Assembly: GCF_932274485.2 (NCBI RefSeq)
Contig: NC_065884.2
Location: 39,265,540-39,329,539, forward strand
Direction: 5' to 3'
DNA from: Patella vulgata
Taxonomy: Eukaryota; Mollusca; Gastropoda; Patellidae
Length of the DNA stretch: 64,000 bases
The notes beneath the pieces were generated by a model. The model worked only from the letters and a program-made list of their open reading frames with translations. It was not told the DNA's origin and did not search any database. Made by a program: the position numbers and the translations under genes. Shown in pieces: positions 1 to 11,542 of the stretch; position 1 is the stretch's first letter; each line of letters opens with the position of its first letter.

Positions 1-738
1 CTATCAAACATATGGTGGTTGTATCTAATAAAAAGTGAACTTACATTTTTAAAATATTTTGTAAAAGTCAAGATTTCTGACAACTTCTAATTTGAGCGAA
101 GGTCTCGGAGTGCTTTAAATTGAAAATCGTGTATAACTATACTAGACATGGAACTAGTTCCAATTTTAGACAGCCTACTTCTGTTGTGTAACTTTCTTCT
201 GGAAAGATAATTTTTTTGTACTGTATACAAGAAAGTGTAGCTGTACTATTTGATAAACTTATACATATATGTTTATACAGAAATGTATATCTTTTACGTA
301 GTATCTGCTTAGCTTTGTAAATTTCATTCTTAAAATTTTACAGATTTTACTTAGACATGTATATATTTTTTATATGTTTTACTGAAAGATCGTATATATT
401 TTTGAATTATTTAAAAGGATTATTCTGACCTTTCAGCAAAATACAAAGCTGGAATGTATAGTATACATGTAGGTCATAGTATTGTGATCAGTATTAGAAG
501 TTCACATTCTTTATTTTAGATAAACATAAATTATATTGATTGTAAGTACCTGATTCTAACTTTTTCATTTGTTACCTAACATCCGCAAAACACTAAACTA
601 ACATTAATTCGAAATCTGTCTTACAGCATAATACATGTACCATACCTAACACTTTAACTGGAATGGTTTTTAACAATATTATACATTCGTCTTACTGCAG
701 GTTTTTATGTACAATAATACAAGAACACAAATTGGATC
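1..738. other. AT-rich DNA, no gene seen
   Basis: Both strands are rich in stops and I see no convincing exon, RNA gene or repeat boundary. The last nine bases (730-738, AATTGGATC) look like the left target-site copy of the foldback element that follows. Confidence 0.6.
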
Positions 739-1621
739 GGGTAGACTAATCACCGGAAATCACCGGAATTTACATTCACCGGAATTCACTTCGAAAATCC
801 CCGATTCCTCCCACAAAACTACTTTATTTTAAATGTATAATACATTATAATATAACCAATAACTATTTTGATCTCTCCACAAGCCAGATGAAGGCGCTGT
901 AAGTGTATTTATTTGAAAGACTACTGGAATTCATTTCAAATATATGCATCATTATTACGATAACGTACATGTAGGGCGCGTCGGGGTGCGTTGGGGTGCG
1001 TCGAATTACCCAATAGGCCTAACTCCAAAATAACACAAAATAACAATTTGCGTCGAATTACCCAATAACTCCAAAATAACACCCAATTACTCCAAAAATG
1101 TTGACTGTGAAAACACAAAAGAACAATTTAGATGAATTTAAGAAGCCTCGCTGCTTTGTGCCCGAAACCGGAGGTTCACGGGAGATAACTCGTGTATGTG
1201 ATTTTTGTTAACAAGAAACTACCGTATATATACTTTCGTTGCAATTTGTTGTAATGTATTGTAATTAGAGATTGATTAATAGTTTATTAAAACAGTAATT
1301 ATAGCATGAACATATTATGGTATATATATATAGTGCAATACACAATTTAATATTATAGCTATGATTCTAGAGACAATCAACAAAAGGACCCTGTCAACAA
1401 ACAGGTTAAACATAAATCTGAACTTCATATCCACTGCAAATTAATTATCAAAATAACTACTAAACACGTCAGTATTGATTTAAGGAATAATCAGTAAGGA
1501 TTAAGCCGAAATTGTGCGACCCCTGTGTTTTTGCACTTTATTTAATCTGGACTGCTTCATGCTACAGCGGATTTGATTGGCTTATTATTACCAAGTTAAT
1601 TTTCGAATTAGTGTTCTAGAG

Positions 1622-1850
1622 TGCCGCGCTTCGACCGCTAGCTGGTCGGTCACCTCTGGCTTTCGGCTGTGGTTTCGATCCCTGGTGTGACCGTATATGT
1701 GGCTTGGAGATAGGGGCGCCTTCTCAACCTCGTGGGTTTACTCCGGGAAAGACCCGTGCGCGTGCGCGTGCGCTAAGATGATAATAATAATAAAAACATA
1801 AGACTTGTCTACGATATCACCTTCGGTGGAAGCGGACGTTAAACACTAAG
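1622..1850 (+). mobile_element. tRNA-derived SINE copy, old
   Basis: A B-box-like GGTTTCGATCCC lies near 1671. It is followed by a body that shares the GTGGGTTTACTCCGGG block with better SINE copies near 43.5 and 44.9 kb, and a 3' part with GTGGAAGCGGACGTTAAACA. The A box is not clear. The copy ends in an AACAACAACAA run. It lies inside the foldback element. Confidence 0.6.
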
Positions 1851-2019
1851 AACAACAACAACGAATAAACTTAGCTCATCTACACTGAGAACGTTTTGCT
1901 CCACATTCAAGAAATGTTAGGTTTGACATTTTACATGGATTACTGCTGTGTTCTTATCATATTGTGTTTCCCCGAGTTGACCATCTGGAAATATCGTTTT
2001 ACAATAGATACATTCTAGT

Positions 2020-3060
2020 TTAATATTAATGCAAAATATAAGTAAATACAATTGTCTTGGGCGAATTGCGATTTTCTCAATGTGAATTCCGGTGTTTTAA
2101 AGTAATTTATTATTAATGTAAAATATTAGTAAATGCGAAGGTCTTAAGTGAAAATTCAGATATTTTGTAAGTTAATTCCTGTGTTTTAAATTAATTTATT
2201 ATTAGTGTAAAATATTAGTAAGTACGAAGGTCTGAAATGCGAATTCCGATATTTTGAATGTGAATTCCGGTGTTTATGTTTTCAATGTGAATTCCGGCCA
2301 TTGTGGTGTTTTAAAGTAATTTATTATTAATGTAAAATATTATTAGTAAGTACGAAGGTCTGAAATGCGAATTCCGATATGTTGAAAGTGAATTCCGATG
2401 TTTATATGTTTTCAAAGTCAATTCCGGTGTTTATATGTTTTCAATGTCCGATTTTCTCAAAGTGAATTCCGATGTTTTAAAGTAATTTATTATTAATGTA
2501 AAATATATATTACCATGGACCTTATAATACATAAGTTCCATGTAAACACGAAGGTCTTAAGTGCGAATTCCGATATTTTGAAAGTGAATTCCGTTGTTTA
2601 TGTGTTTTCAATGTGAATTCCGTTGAATTTAGGTGTTTAAAGGTAGTTTATTATTAATGTAAAATATTAGTAAATACGAAGGTCTTAAGTACGATTTCCG
2701 ATATGTTGAAAGTGAATTCCGATGTTTATATGTTTTCAAAGTGAATCCCGGTGATTTAAAGTAATTTATCATTAATGTAAAATATTAGTAAATACGTGTA
2801 CGAAGATCTTCAGTGAGAATTCCGATATGTTGAAAGTGAATTCTGGTGTTTATATGATTTCAGTGTGAATTCCGGTAATTGTATGTGTTTTAAAGTATTT
2901 CAATATTAATATTAATGAAAAATATAAGTAAATAGGAAGATTTTACGGGCGAATTCTGAAATCTTCAAAGTGAATTACGGTAATCGTTATAGACAATTCC
3001 GGTAATCGTTATAGAGAATTCCGGTGATTGTAAATGAATTCTGGTGTGTGGATTTGGTCA
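2020..3060. repeat. GAATTCC-rich minisatellite
   Basis: At least eight imperfect units each contain TTATTATTAATGTAAAATAT, then TACGAAGGTCTTAAG-like sequence and one to four copies of GTGAATTCCGG/GAATTCCGAT. Unit starts near 2021, 2104, 2188, 2318, 2485, 2645, 2764 and 2900 give lengths of about 83-167 bp. The CCGGAATTCAC motif also makes up the outer tips of the enclosing foldback element. Confidence 0.85.
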
Positions 3061-3241
3061 ACTAATCTTGTAAGTTAAAATTAGGACTGAACTACTAATA
3101 AAAGAGGATTTTTGACGAATTACAAATAGTTCTCTACACAACTGTTTTAAAACATCTCAAATTTGACGAGTTACAAGATTTTCTCCACATATGTCGAGTA
3201 ATCTCCCTTTAATGAACAAAATATCGGATTTACGAATCATA

Positions 3242-3731
3242 TTAAAGGAGCTAAGTCGCTAATATTTGGGACCTAGAAATTGACACAAATGGGTCGCATC
3301 GCATACAATAATGTAATATGAATGTATATAAATTGATTTACATTCAATCGTTTCTGTTTTTACTGTCATTTCTAATCAGTTAGGTTCGGCGAATTTCAAT
3401 CTCTAGCTTCTGGTTATTCCCGTCTACGCCGATAGTATTTATTGGGCATGCTCTCCAGATAAGAATATAGCGTCACCGTTTGACATGACTTGTGGAATAT
3501 GCCTAGCCTCGTTTTTCGAGTCCCTTATTACAAATAGCGCTGAAACGCATTATGGTAAACGATTCGTGTACCAATTGTAAAATGTTTATTTTGTCTTAAA
3601 TATTGGATATCAGAAGGCCATCTTTTCCCCGTAAGATCACAACCTCAATGTTGATTTAAACCGACAAATAAATCGTGTTTTCAATGTCGAAGATTTTGGA
3701 TGATATTGAGTTAGAGACTTAGCTACTTTAA
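3242..3731 (-). mobile_element. TTAA-flanked MITE, copy 1
   Basis: A 490-bp sequence bounded by TTAA on both sides, with short inverted tips (AGGAGCTAAGTCGCTAA versus AGTAGCTAAGTCTCTAA). It is the inverted homologue of 4571-5065 and more distantly related to 24936-25416. The TTAA target suggests a piggyBac-type source, but the tips are not the usual CCC/GGG and a TA target cannot be excluded. Confidence 0.75.
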
Positions 3732-4570
3732 ATTTAAATATTGTCATTGTACAAGGTGACAAATCACATATAATCACAACACAATAAACTACCATAACAT
3801 GGGAATTAATTGTCAGCGGTACTTATCTAAATTGATTTCATTTATTTCAAAACAAGTTACGATGTCGATGACCGAAAGTGACAATCGACACAAGTTGCAA
3901 TTATAAATAAATAAATATAGCTATAATATTAAATTGTTTATTGCACTATATATATATACCATAATATGTTTCATGCATATAATTACTGTTTTAATAAACT
4001 ATTAACCAATCACTAATTACAATACATTACAACGAATTGCCAGGAAAGTATACATACGGTAGTTTCTTGTCAACAAAAATCACATACAGAGTTATCTCTC
4101 ATGAACCTCCGATTTGGGCCGAAAGCAGTGAGGCTTCTTAAACTCAACTAAATTGCTATTTTGTGTTTCCGCAGTCAACATTTTTGGAGTTACTGGGTGT
4201 TGTTTTGGAGTTTTGGGGTAATTCGACGCGCCCTACGTTGTCATAACCATGATGTATATATTTGAATTGAATTCCGGTAGTCTTTCAAATAAATACACCT
4301 ACAGCGCCTTCATCTGGCCTGTGGAGAGATCAAGATAGTTATTCGTTATATTATAATGTATTATGCATTTAAAATAAATTAGTTTTGTGGGAGGAATCGG
4401 GGGTTTTCGAAATGAATTCCGGTGATTATATGTGAATTCCGGTGATTGTAAATAAATTCCAGGGGTTCCGGTGAATTCCGTTGATTAGTCGGGCCCAACT
4501 GGATCGGTATCATATTATATGTATGGGATATTTGTACTAGGATTGGTCTGATGTTGCTCTCGTGCCATCT

Positions 4571-5065
4571 TTAAAGTAGCTAAGTCTCTAACTCAATATC
4601 ATCCAAAGTCTTCGACATTGAAAACATGAATTATTTGTCAATTTAAATCAACATTGATGTTATGATCTTACCGGGAAAAGATGGGCCTCCAATATCCAAT
4701 ATTTAAGACAAAATAACATTTTACCATTGTTACACGAATCGTGTACCATAATGTGTTTCAGCGCTATTTGTAACAAGGGACTTAAAGAACGAGGCTAGAC
4801 ATATTCCACTAGTCATATCAAACGGTGACAACATATTCTTATCTGGAGAGCATGCGCAATAAATACTATCGGTGTAGACTGGAATAACCAGACGCTTGAG
4901 ATTACCATTCGATTAAGTCGAACATAACTGATTTGAAATTAGAGCAAAAACGGAAACGATTGAATGCAAATCAGTTTATATACATTCATATTACATTATT
5001 TTATGCGTTGCGACCCATTTGTGTCATTTTCTAAGTCCCAACTATTAGCAATTTAGCTCCTTTAA
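4571..5065 (+). mobile_element. TTAA-flanked MITE, copy 2
   Basis: Inverted homologue of 3242-3731 along its length, for example the CTATTTGTAACAAGGGACTT and GGAGAGCATGCGCAATAAAT blocks. It starts TTAAAGTAGCTAAGTCTCTAA and ends GCTCCTTTAA. It lies just outside the right end of the 739-4496 foldback element, so the two inverted-repeat pairs interleave. Confidence 0.75.
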
Positions 5066-6970
5066 CTATTAACATTAGGTTGTTGATTGGAATAGAATTG
5101 AAAGTCGTGTTAATATGAAGTACTCTATGGCTCTGATTAATGATTTATATGGTATACCTGAGATGTCCAGAGTCCAGATGGTTCTAGTATAACAGTTTAA
5201 CGCTATCTCTTGTCTAGGTATACCAGATTACAATCTAGCATCAAAAACTATACCTTGAAATATTACGATCTCGGTTTGGGTAGAAAAGAACCTAGCTACG
5301 AGAACGTAGCTAAAAACGTTGAGATATACTGTGATGTGTTTGTTTATAGCTACGATTAGATTTCTTTATTAATGCATGTGACATCTTAAAAATAAGTTAA
5401 GTTAATTTTATACTATTAGGACTAATTAAACATACCCGGTCCAATGTAGTGAAACAACTTTCGTTTATTTGCAAATATTGTCAATAAAGTTAATCAAGCG
5501 GTGGTTTTTTTGGGGGTTTTTTTCTTTATCAAAATTGAAATGGATGGTGCATTATTGGCTGATGGATACGACATATATTTCGACCCGCCTTCATGACGTA
5601 AAGACGTCAAACCTATCCCGTTTTAAAATGTCCGGAAAAGCCAGCTACTATCGCTTCAATTAAAAAGAGATTGTAGGATTATATGCTTAATTGTAATTGG
5701 ATGTGACAGAAATGTAATAAATCGGCCATAACTATTTGAGAAAAACAGTTAAATAGTTAATCAGCAAACTAAACTACACGTACACTTCAAATACGTACAC
5801 CAAAGAAGAGAAAATACATCTAAATTAAGTCTCTGTGACATTCAGAATATTTTTTATGGATCATTTAATAATAACAACGAAAGCCTAGGCCTTTAATTGA
5901 CCTTAAAGATACTATCCAGGATGTCCCAAAATCCAAGTTTTATAATGTTTATGTAAAGACTTGTTATTATATATAAGCACACCAGAGCGTAAAAAACGCC
6001 ACGAGTCATGAGATGGCTTGTACAATTGATATTATTATTACTATATCTATCTAATAAAGATGGGTGAGTGAAAGCAATAGAAACCAATGCAAACTTGAAA
6101 TGGCCATAACCTTAGTTAGAATGGATCGGTTTGAATAATGTTTGGCCAAAAACTTCTGTTAACACATGCACTTTTAATGGTGTAAGGTTTAAACTCGATG
6201 TTTAACCTGTATTCCAGTATGTCTACTCATCGGCATTTATAATATAATTCAGTAGACATAGAAAAAACGAGCAGAATGGAAGCTTTGTATACTTCAGAAT
6301 TATGAAGCATTATAATATTGTTCTCTCGTTTAGTTTCAAAGCAATAAAATGTATTCTGTAACAGGTTGCTTTAGAACTGTTTACAGCTATTCAGAAATGT
6401 TTTGAGCTTTCAGTTATAAAGTCGTCTGACAGTCAATATACAGCTAAGTAAAAATAGGATTCTTGATAGATATTAACCTAGTTTCTTAAGTGTCTAAACT
6501 CAATATACTAGGATTACATTAGTGCAGGCTGGCACTGCCATAACTATAACTACCATACCTCACTAAACTAAGGTGCCTGGCTGGCAGAAGCAATGAGCAG
6601 ACGACTTACCTTTCATTTTTACACTTCCAATCTTGTGTTAAGAACTGACTATTCATCTTATATACCTTATAAACAAGCCAATCGCAAACTTTGGGAACAG
6701 ATAAGTTCCATACATTAATTGTTCAAAATAAATAAAACTTTCACCCTATCATCATAATCTCTTCAGTTGTAAATACGGCGTCTGCTACAGGCGTAATCTG
6801 ATCTGTTGCAATGAATTTTTACCATGCGCAGAAGGTGGAACTGTTAATGTTCTTCATTAATAATACACGCTACAGTAATGTAAATGTCTCGTCATTCTAA
6901 TTGAAGTGAAATACATTGGTGGTACCGTTTCGTTTACACAGTAATTGGTTAATTTCCATATCGGGCACAG
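5066..6970. other. AT-rich DNA, no gene seen
   Basis: About 1.9 kb without a recognisable exon, RNA gene or repeat boundary. The longest open stretches are about 64 codons, resemble nothing I know and have low-complexity composition. Confidence 0.55.
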
Positions 6971-7195
6971 GGAGCCACGATGGCTCAGTGATTAAGGTCC
7001 TGGTTCACTAATCAGGAGGTCTCAGGCTCGATCCCGGTGTTGGCCGAGGGAGTTCCAGTTAGGTTTCCCCATGTCAGTATGACTTCTGACGCGACCTTCC
7101 ACTACAACCGATCAGATCTTCATGTAGGCCATCGAAAGTATAAACCAGCGGCTGCCAGGCAGGATACGCCCACATTTTGCAAGAGATGGATAGAG
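6971..7195 (+). mobile_element. tRNA-derived SINE
   Basis: The head has a tRNA-like A box (GATGGCTCAGTGATTAAGG, about 6979) and B box (CAGGCTCGATCCCGG, about 7023), followed by a body with GGAGTTCCAGTTAGGTTTCC. Its position directly before an array-type 3' end fits an inserted SINE. It is unlikely to be a functional tRNA, because no acceptor-stem pairing or anticodon arm is evident. Confidence 0.6.
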
Positions 7196-7433
7196 AACAA
7201 ACTAAAAACAAAAACGATTTTTTTGGTACAATCAGGGGCAATAATCCAGAAAGTTATGGTCTGAAATGCTCAAATATCAAAAGGGACCGAGATATGTTTC
7301 ATCAAAATCGGATAAAAATTGTCACCTCTAGAGGGTCCATAAACTTTGTATTACATACTTATACACAATTTGCGTACAAAGAGCTGCCAATTCAACCTTC
7401 ATTATGGTGGAAAAAAATAATAATAAGAAGTAG
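7196..7433 (+). repeat. 3' end of an earlier array-1-type element
   Basis: Contains the block TACAATCAGGGGCAATAATC, also found near 26775 and, with one change, near 39780 and 60415. It ends in a TGGAAAAAAATAATAATAAGAAG tract like other element 3' ends in this window. It directly precedes the first complete array-1 copy. Confidence 0.5.
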
Positions 7434-9288
7434 AACTAGAACTGCGAAGAAGTAATGACGGGTTTCACCGGTGCCACGTTACCCTTAAACATATGTCACT
7501 TCCGGTACCAATGAAACCATTAAACAGGTTTCCACAAAAGCATTGCACACATCAAATAAAATGGACGCAGAATCAACAAAATCCAGCAATATCAATTCAT
7601 TTTATACATTTGTTACATGTAAGTGTACAGTACTTCCGGTGATAATGAAAATGTTCAATTAGTTTTATGAAATCAGAAATGGCATAAGGCATCACATGGT
7701 GAAAATTTTATGTAAATCGAATAATAATTGCCACTTTTATAGACCAAAAACCTTGAAAAGTGACTTGTAGAAAACCGTCTATTTCTCTGCAACCGTACAA
7801 GTTAGAAACCATTTTCTGGTATCTCTATGATATCATAATTTTAAAAACATTACAAATCAGACTCATTTGAATAAAATACCTGTTTTGAAGGCTAAAAATA
7901 CAGTTTTTGCCAAAATGACGTTACTTCCGTTGATAATAAAAATCTTAAATTACTTGTATGAAATCGTAAATGGCATTAGGTATCACACAGTGAAAATTTT
8001 ATGAAAATCGAATAATAATTGACACTTTTATGGACCCAAAACCTTAAAAAGTGACCTGTTGAAAATCGCCTTTTTCTCCGCAACTGAACAAGTTAGAAAC
8101 CATTTTGTGATATCTATATGATCTCATGGGTTCATTCTATTAGTTGATTGGAATCAAATATTCAAATTTTAAACAAATAACAGATACGACTCATCTGAAT
8201 AAATTATTTGTTTCAAAAGCTATAAATATAGTTTTTGCCCAAATTACGTCATTTCCGGTGATATTGAAAATGTTAAATTGGTTTGACCTAGTCACAATTG
8301 ACATTACGCATCAAATGGTATCACTTTTATGAAAATCCAATAATAATTGACTCTTTTACAGGCAAAATAGCGTAAAAGTGACACTTGCAAAATTGACCAT
8401 TTCTCGGCAACTGCTCATATTACAAGCTAATTTTGAGATAGATTCTCTTCGTATGAATTAATGCTACAAGTTTATGAAAGTCACAAAGATATATTTTAAA
8501 ATATGAAACGCCTGAATGGGTTGTAAAAAGCTCAATTTTACACCGTTTTTCACCTTTAAATCGAAATGGCGCAATAATGAAATTGAAATTAAAAAAACTG
8601 CTTCCGACTTTTTTTGCGCCTTTACATGGCACAACTTCTTTTTTTACTTATTTTAAAAAAAATAATATTTGCTTTCGAAAAGACGTTCCTAACCGCAAAA
8701 ATTATAGTTTTATTCAAAATTACGTCATTTCTGCAACTGATAGAAAGCTTTATCGGTAATAAAAAAAAGTTGAGACTTTGCACCATTGAGCATGTGAACT
8801 TTGTTTTACACAAATCGATCAATAAATAATTAACCTAGAACCCATAAACTGAATTAGCCAATAGCGGCCAAGGTGAATTATCGAGACAAAAATTTCTCAT
8901 ATTTTTGCTCAAGTCACATGACCTTTTAATTATGGGTAAAGCGCCATAAAAAATATTCATAAATAAAAAAGTTTTTTGTCAAAATTTAAATTTTCAAAAT
9001 TTGGCGCCTAATATTTTCGAAGATTAATCGAAAATAAAAAATCTAAACAGGCTATGTCAAAATGTATCAAATGTTAAAATCCGACAATTATTGTTAATAT
9101 TACGGCAATATTTCAAAAAACGACAACTTCGGTGATTTCGGACATTTCGCATTGTCACAGAAAGTTTGAAATAGCTTTAATCTCTAAGTCACACCCACTT
9201 TCCCAGTAAAACCGAAGACATCGAGTTCATCCGACAAATAGTTTCTGAGATATGCTCAAGTGGAAAAAAAAATAAGAAGAAGAAGAAG
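7434..9288 (+). repeat. Array 1, element T1
   Basis: Starts AACTAGAACTGCGAAGAAGT, a 5' hairpin motif (here weakened), then GACGGGTTTCACCGG. The body holds three diverged direct repeats around 7632, 7925 and 8251, each beginning ACTTCCGGTGATAATGAAAA or similar and containing TGGCATAAGG and GTTAGAAACCATTTT. The 3' end is GAGATATGCTCAAGTGGAAA followed by an (AAG)n-like tail. No open frame resembles a protein. T2 follows directly in the same orientation. Confidence 0.7.
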
Positions 9289-9947
9289 AACTAGAACTGC
9301 AAACAGTAATGACGGGTTTCACCGGTGCCACGTTACCCTTAAACATATGTCACTTCCGGTACCAATGAAACCATTAAACAGGTTTCCACAAAAGCATTGC
9401 ACACATCAAATAAAATGGACGCAGAATCAACAAAATCCAGCAATATCAATTCATTTTATACATTTGTTACATGTAAGTGTACAGTACTTCCGGTGATAAT
9501 GAAAATGTTCAATTAGTTTTATGAAATCAGAAATGGCATAAGGCATCACATGGTGAAAATTTTATGTAAATCGAATAATAATTGCCACTTTTATAGACCA
9601 AAAACCTTGAAAAGTGACTTGTAGAAAACCGTCTATTTCTCTGCAACCGTACAAGTTAGAAACCATTTTCTGGTATCTCTATGATAGTATGGGTTCAATC
9701 TATTTGTTGATTGGAATCAAATATCATAATTTTAAAAACATTACAAATCAGACTCATTTGAATAAAATATCTGTTTTAAAGGCTAAAAATACAGTTTTTG
9801 CCAAAATGACGTTACTTCTGTTGATAATGAAAATGTTAAATTACTTGTTTCAGGCTATGTCAAAATGTATCAAATATTACAATCCGACAATTATTGATAA
9901 CATTACGGCAAAATTTCGAAAAACGACAACTTCGGACATATAATAAT
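9289..9947 (+). repeat. Array 1, element T2, internally deleted
   Basis: Starts AACTAGAACTGCAAACAGTA and repeats the first ~560 bp of T1 almost exactly. It then jumps from TTAAATTACTTG (about 9848) to the near-3' segment CAGGCTATGTCAAAATGTAT, leaving out most of the T1 body. It ends in ATAATAATAA directly before T3. Confidence 0.7.
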
Positions 9948-10075
9948 AACTAGAACTGCGAAGCAGTAATGACGGGTTTCATCGGTGCCACGTTACCCTT
10001 GAACTTATGTCACTTCCGGTGCACGTTATCCGTGAACTTATGTCACTTCCTGTATCAATCATAACCTGTGAGCAG
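9948..10075 (+). repeat. Array 1, element T3, 5' part
   Basis: Starts AACTAGAACTGCGAAGCAGT, the best 5' hairpin of the family (ACTGC, loop GAA, GCAGT), then GACGGGTTTCATCGGTGCC. A ~35-bp stretch around GTGAACTTATGTCACTTCC is tandemly doubled. Similarity to T1 fades near 10060-10075. The rest of T3 resumes at about 15112, beyond the LINE. Confidence 0.65.
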
Positions 10076-11542
10076 GACTTCGATAACTTTCATACATCAA
10101 CAAACAGAGTAAATTCACAAGCTACTAAGTCTCTGTTTAATTACAACGAAGCTACTTTATCACATTCTGCAATCAACACATCTTCCGACTGTATAGATGA
10201 TGATAACAGAGTTGGGCCATTAAAACAACAATCCTTACGAGATTTTGGCGGATTTGCCTCGACCCCACAGCCTGATAAAAAGAAATAATGATGCCCGACA
10301 GTATCTTTATATTTTTGAACCAATTTCATTCACCAATATCATTCCCAGACTACTGTACCTTATTGTGTACTGGTTTTTTCTTGTTTTTCTTAATGTTTAC
10401 AAATGCATGAATATATATACGTATTTAATTATATTTAAACACCCATTACAAGAGCTGAATCTGCGTATTGCAGGTCTTTTTAAGGCCTGAAATTTTATCT
10501 AAATTATTAATTAAGACATTAATTAAAACTTATCCAGACCATAATCAACTCTCGATGTCATCACTAGCCTGCGATATTTACTGGATTAGGATCCGATTTG
10601 TTGCTCAGCTTTCATTCATGATTTAATCATGAAATGGGTAATCGAATTCCATTTACATTATCTAGTTTTTAACTATTATAGTGAGAGATGCCAGCTCTTT
10701 ATCTAATCGCCCATAATGTATCTCTAAGTTGATGACCAACTGGATAGTACCTCAAATCGTTTCATGCATTCGCCATTGTCCCAATTTTCCTTCATGCAAT
10801 AATAAGTTTGCTTAGATTTTTAAAACAATGACAAAATCTTTCTGTAAAGTAAAGTTATGTACATGTATTTTACTTGTTGGTTCCCTATTGTCTAACTTTT
10901 ACAGAGTAATATTAGCTTAGACCACTGTTTAGTTTATAATACATAGTTACATGTAATTATACATTTATATTATTATATAACTAATTATGATATAAAAAGA
11001 ATCGAATGTATAAAACTACATGCCCACATTATTTATGCATTTAAAATGGGCGTATCTTTTAAAAGTTCACAATTATCTACTTAAAAGTTCCATTCAAATA
11101 TTAACTAATTGGGTTATCATCTCAGTTTAAACTTTTGATTTCGTTATTTATTCCATTTAACTTACTGAAATGTAAACAGTCAATTATCTAAATAATTGTC
11201 AACTATGGGAACTCAGTCCTTACATCAAAATTGCATATCGGATTGTTAAACTGACCACCCTCTAAGTATTATCACTTTAACTTTCATCTTCATTTTTTGT
11301 CCAAATTGCCTGCTCTAGATATCATCGTACGATATTGTTATATTAACTTAACTATGACCGAAACATTCAATGTTTATGTATTATACTATTGCTTTAACTG
11401 TAAATAATTCACTGTTTTTGTCTGTATATATGTTTTATTTGTTTACTAGTTTTTTACATCATGTTCTCATGTCTCTATATCCACCAAAAACTAACCACTA
11501 AATATTTAAGATCTAACTGTTTGATGATTTCTCAGTCCCCTC
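10076..11542 (+). mobile_element. LINE 5' region with a MITE inside
   Basis: Sequence between the interrupted T3 element and the LINE ORF2. No clear ORF1 is present. A 282-nt open frame at 10007-10288 overlaps the T3/LINE junction and I do not recognise its product. Part of the stretch is a TTAA-flanked repeat (10435-10726). The exact 5' limit of the LINE cannot be set from the sequence. Confidence 0.4.
10435..10726. mobile_element. Second TTAA-type MITE, copy 1
   Basis: Begins TTAAACACCCATTACAAGAGCT and ends CTTTATCTAATCGCCCATAATGTAT. It shares end sequences with a copy at 28099-29036, which starts TTAAACATACATTATG and ends CATAATGTATCTTTAA. The right flank here is CTAA rather than TTAA. 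Confidence 0.5.

Larger units (their letters stand above)
739..4496. mobile_element. Foldback element with ~600-bp inverted termini
   Basis: The arms at about 739-1372 and 3916-4496 are inverted copies of each other: the AACTCCAAAATAACACCCAA region, the CAGATGAAGGCGC region and the outer CACCGGAATTCAC repeats all recur in reverse. The tips read GGGTAGACTAATC and, inverted, GGGCCCGACTAATC. Flanks AATTGGATC (730-738) and AACTGGATC (4497-4505) look like a 9-bp target-site duplication with one mismatch. No transposase is visible inside; the interior holds a SINE-like copy, a minisatellite and a TTAA-flanked MITE. A 9-bp duplication with long termini suggests a non-autonomous Mutator-like or foldback element, but the superfamily is not proven. 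Confidence 0.75.

Noticed and set aside
6971-7045. A functional tRNA gene
   Set aside because: A and B boxes are present but no full cloverleaf pairing could be drawn, and the sequence continues into a SINE body.
10141-10288. LINE ORF1
   Set aside because: An open frame exists, but it shows no zinc-knuckle, esterase or coiled-coil pattern and it overlaps the T3/LINE junction.
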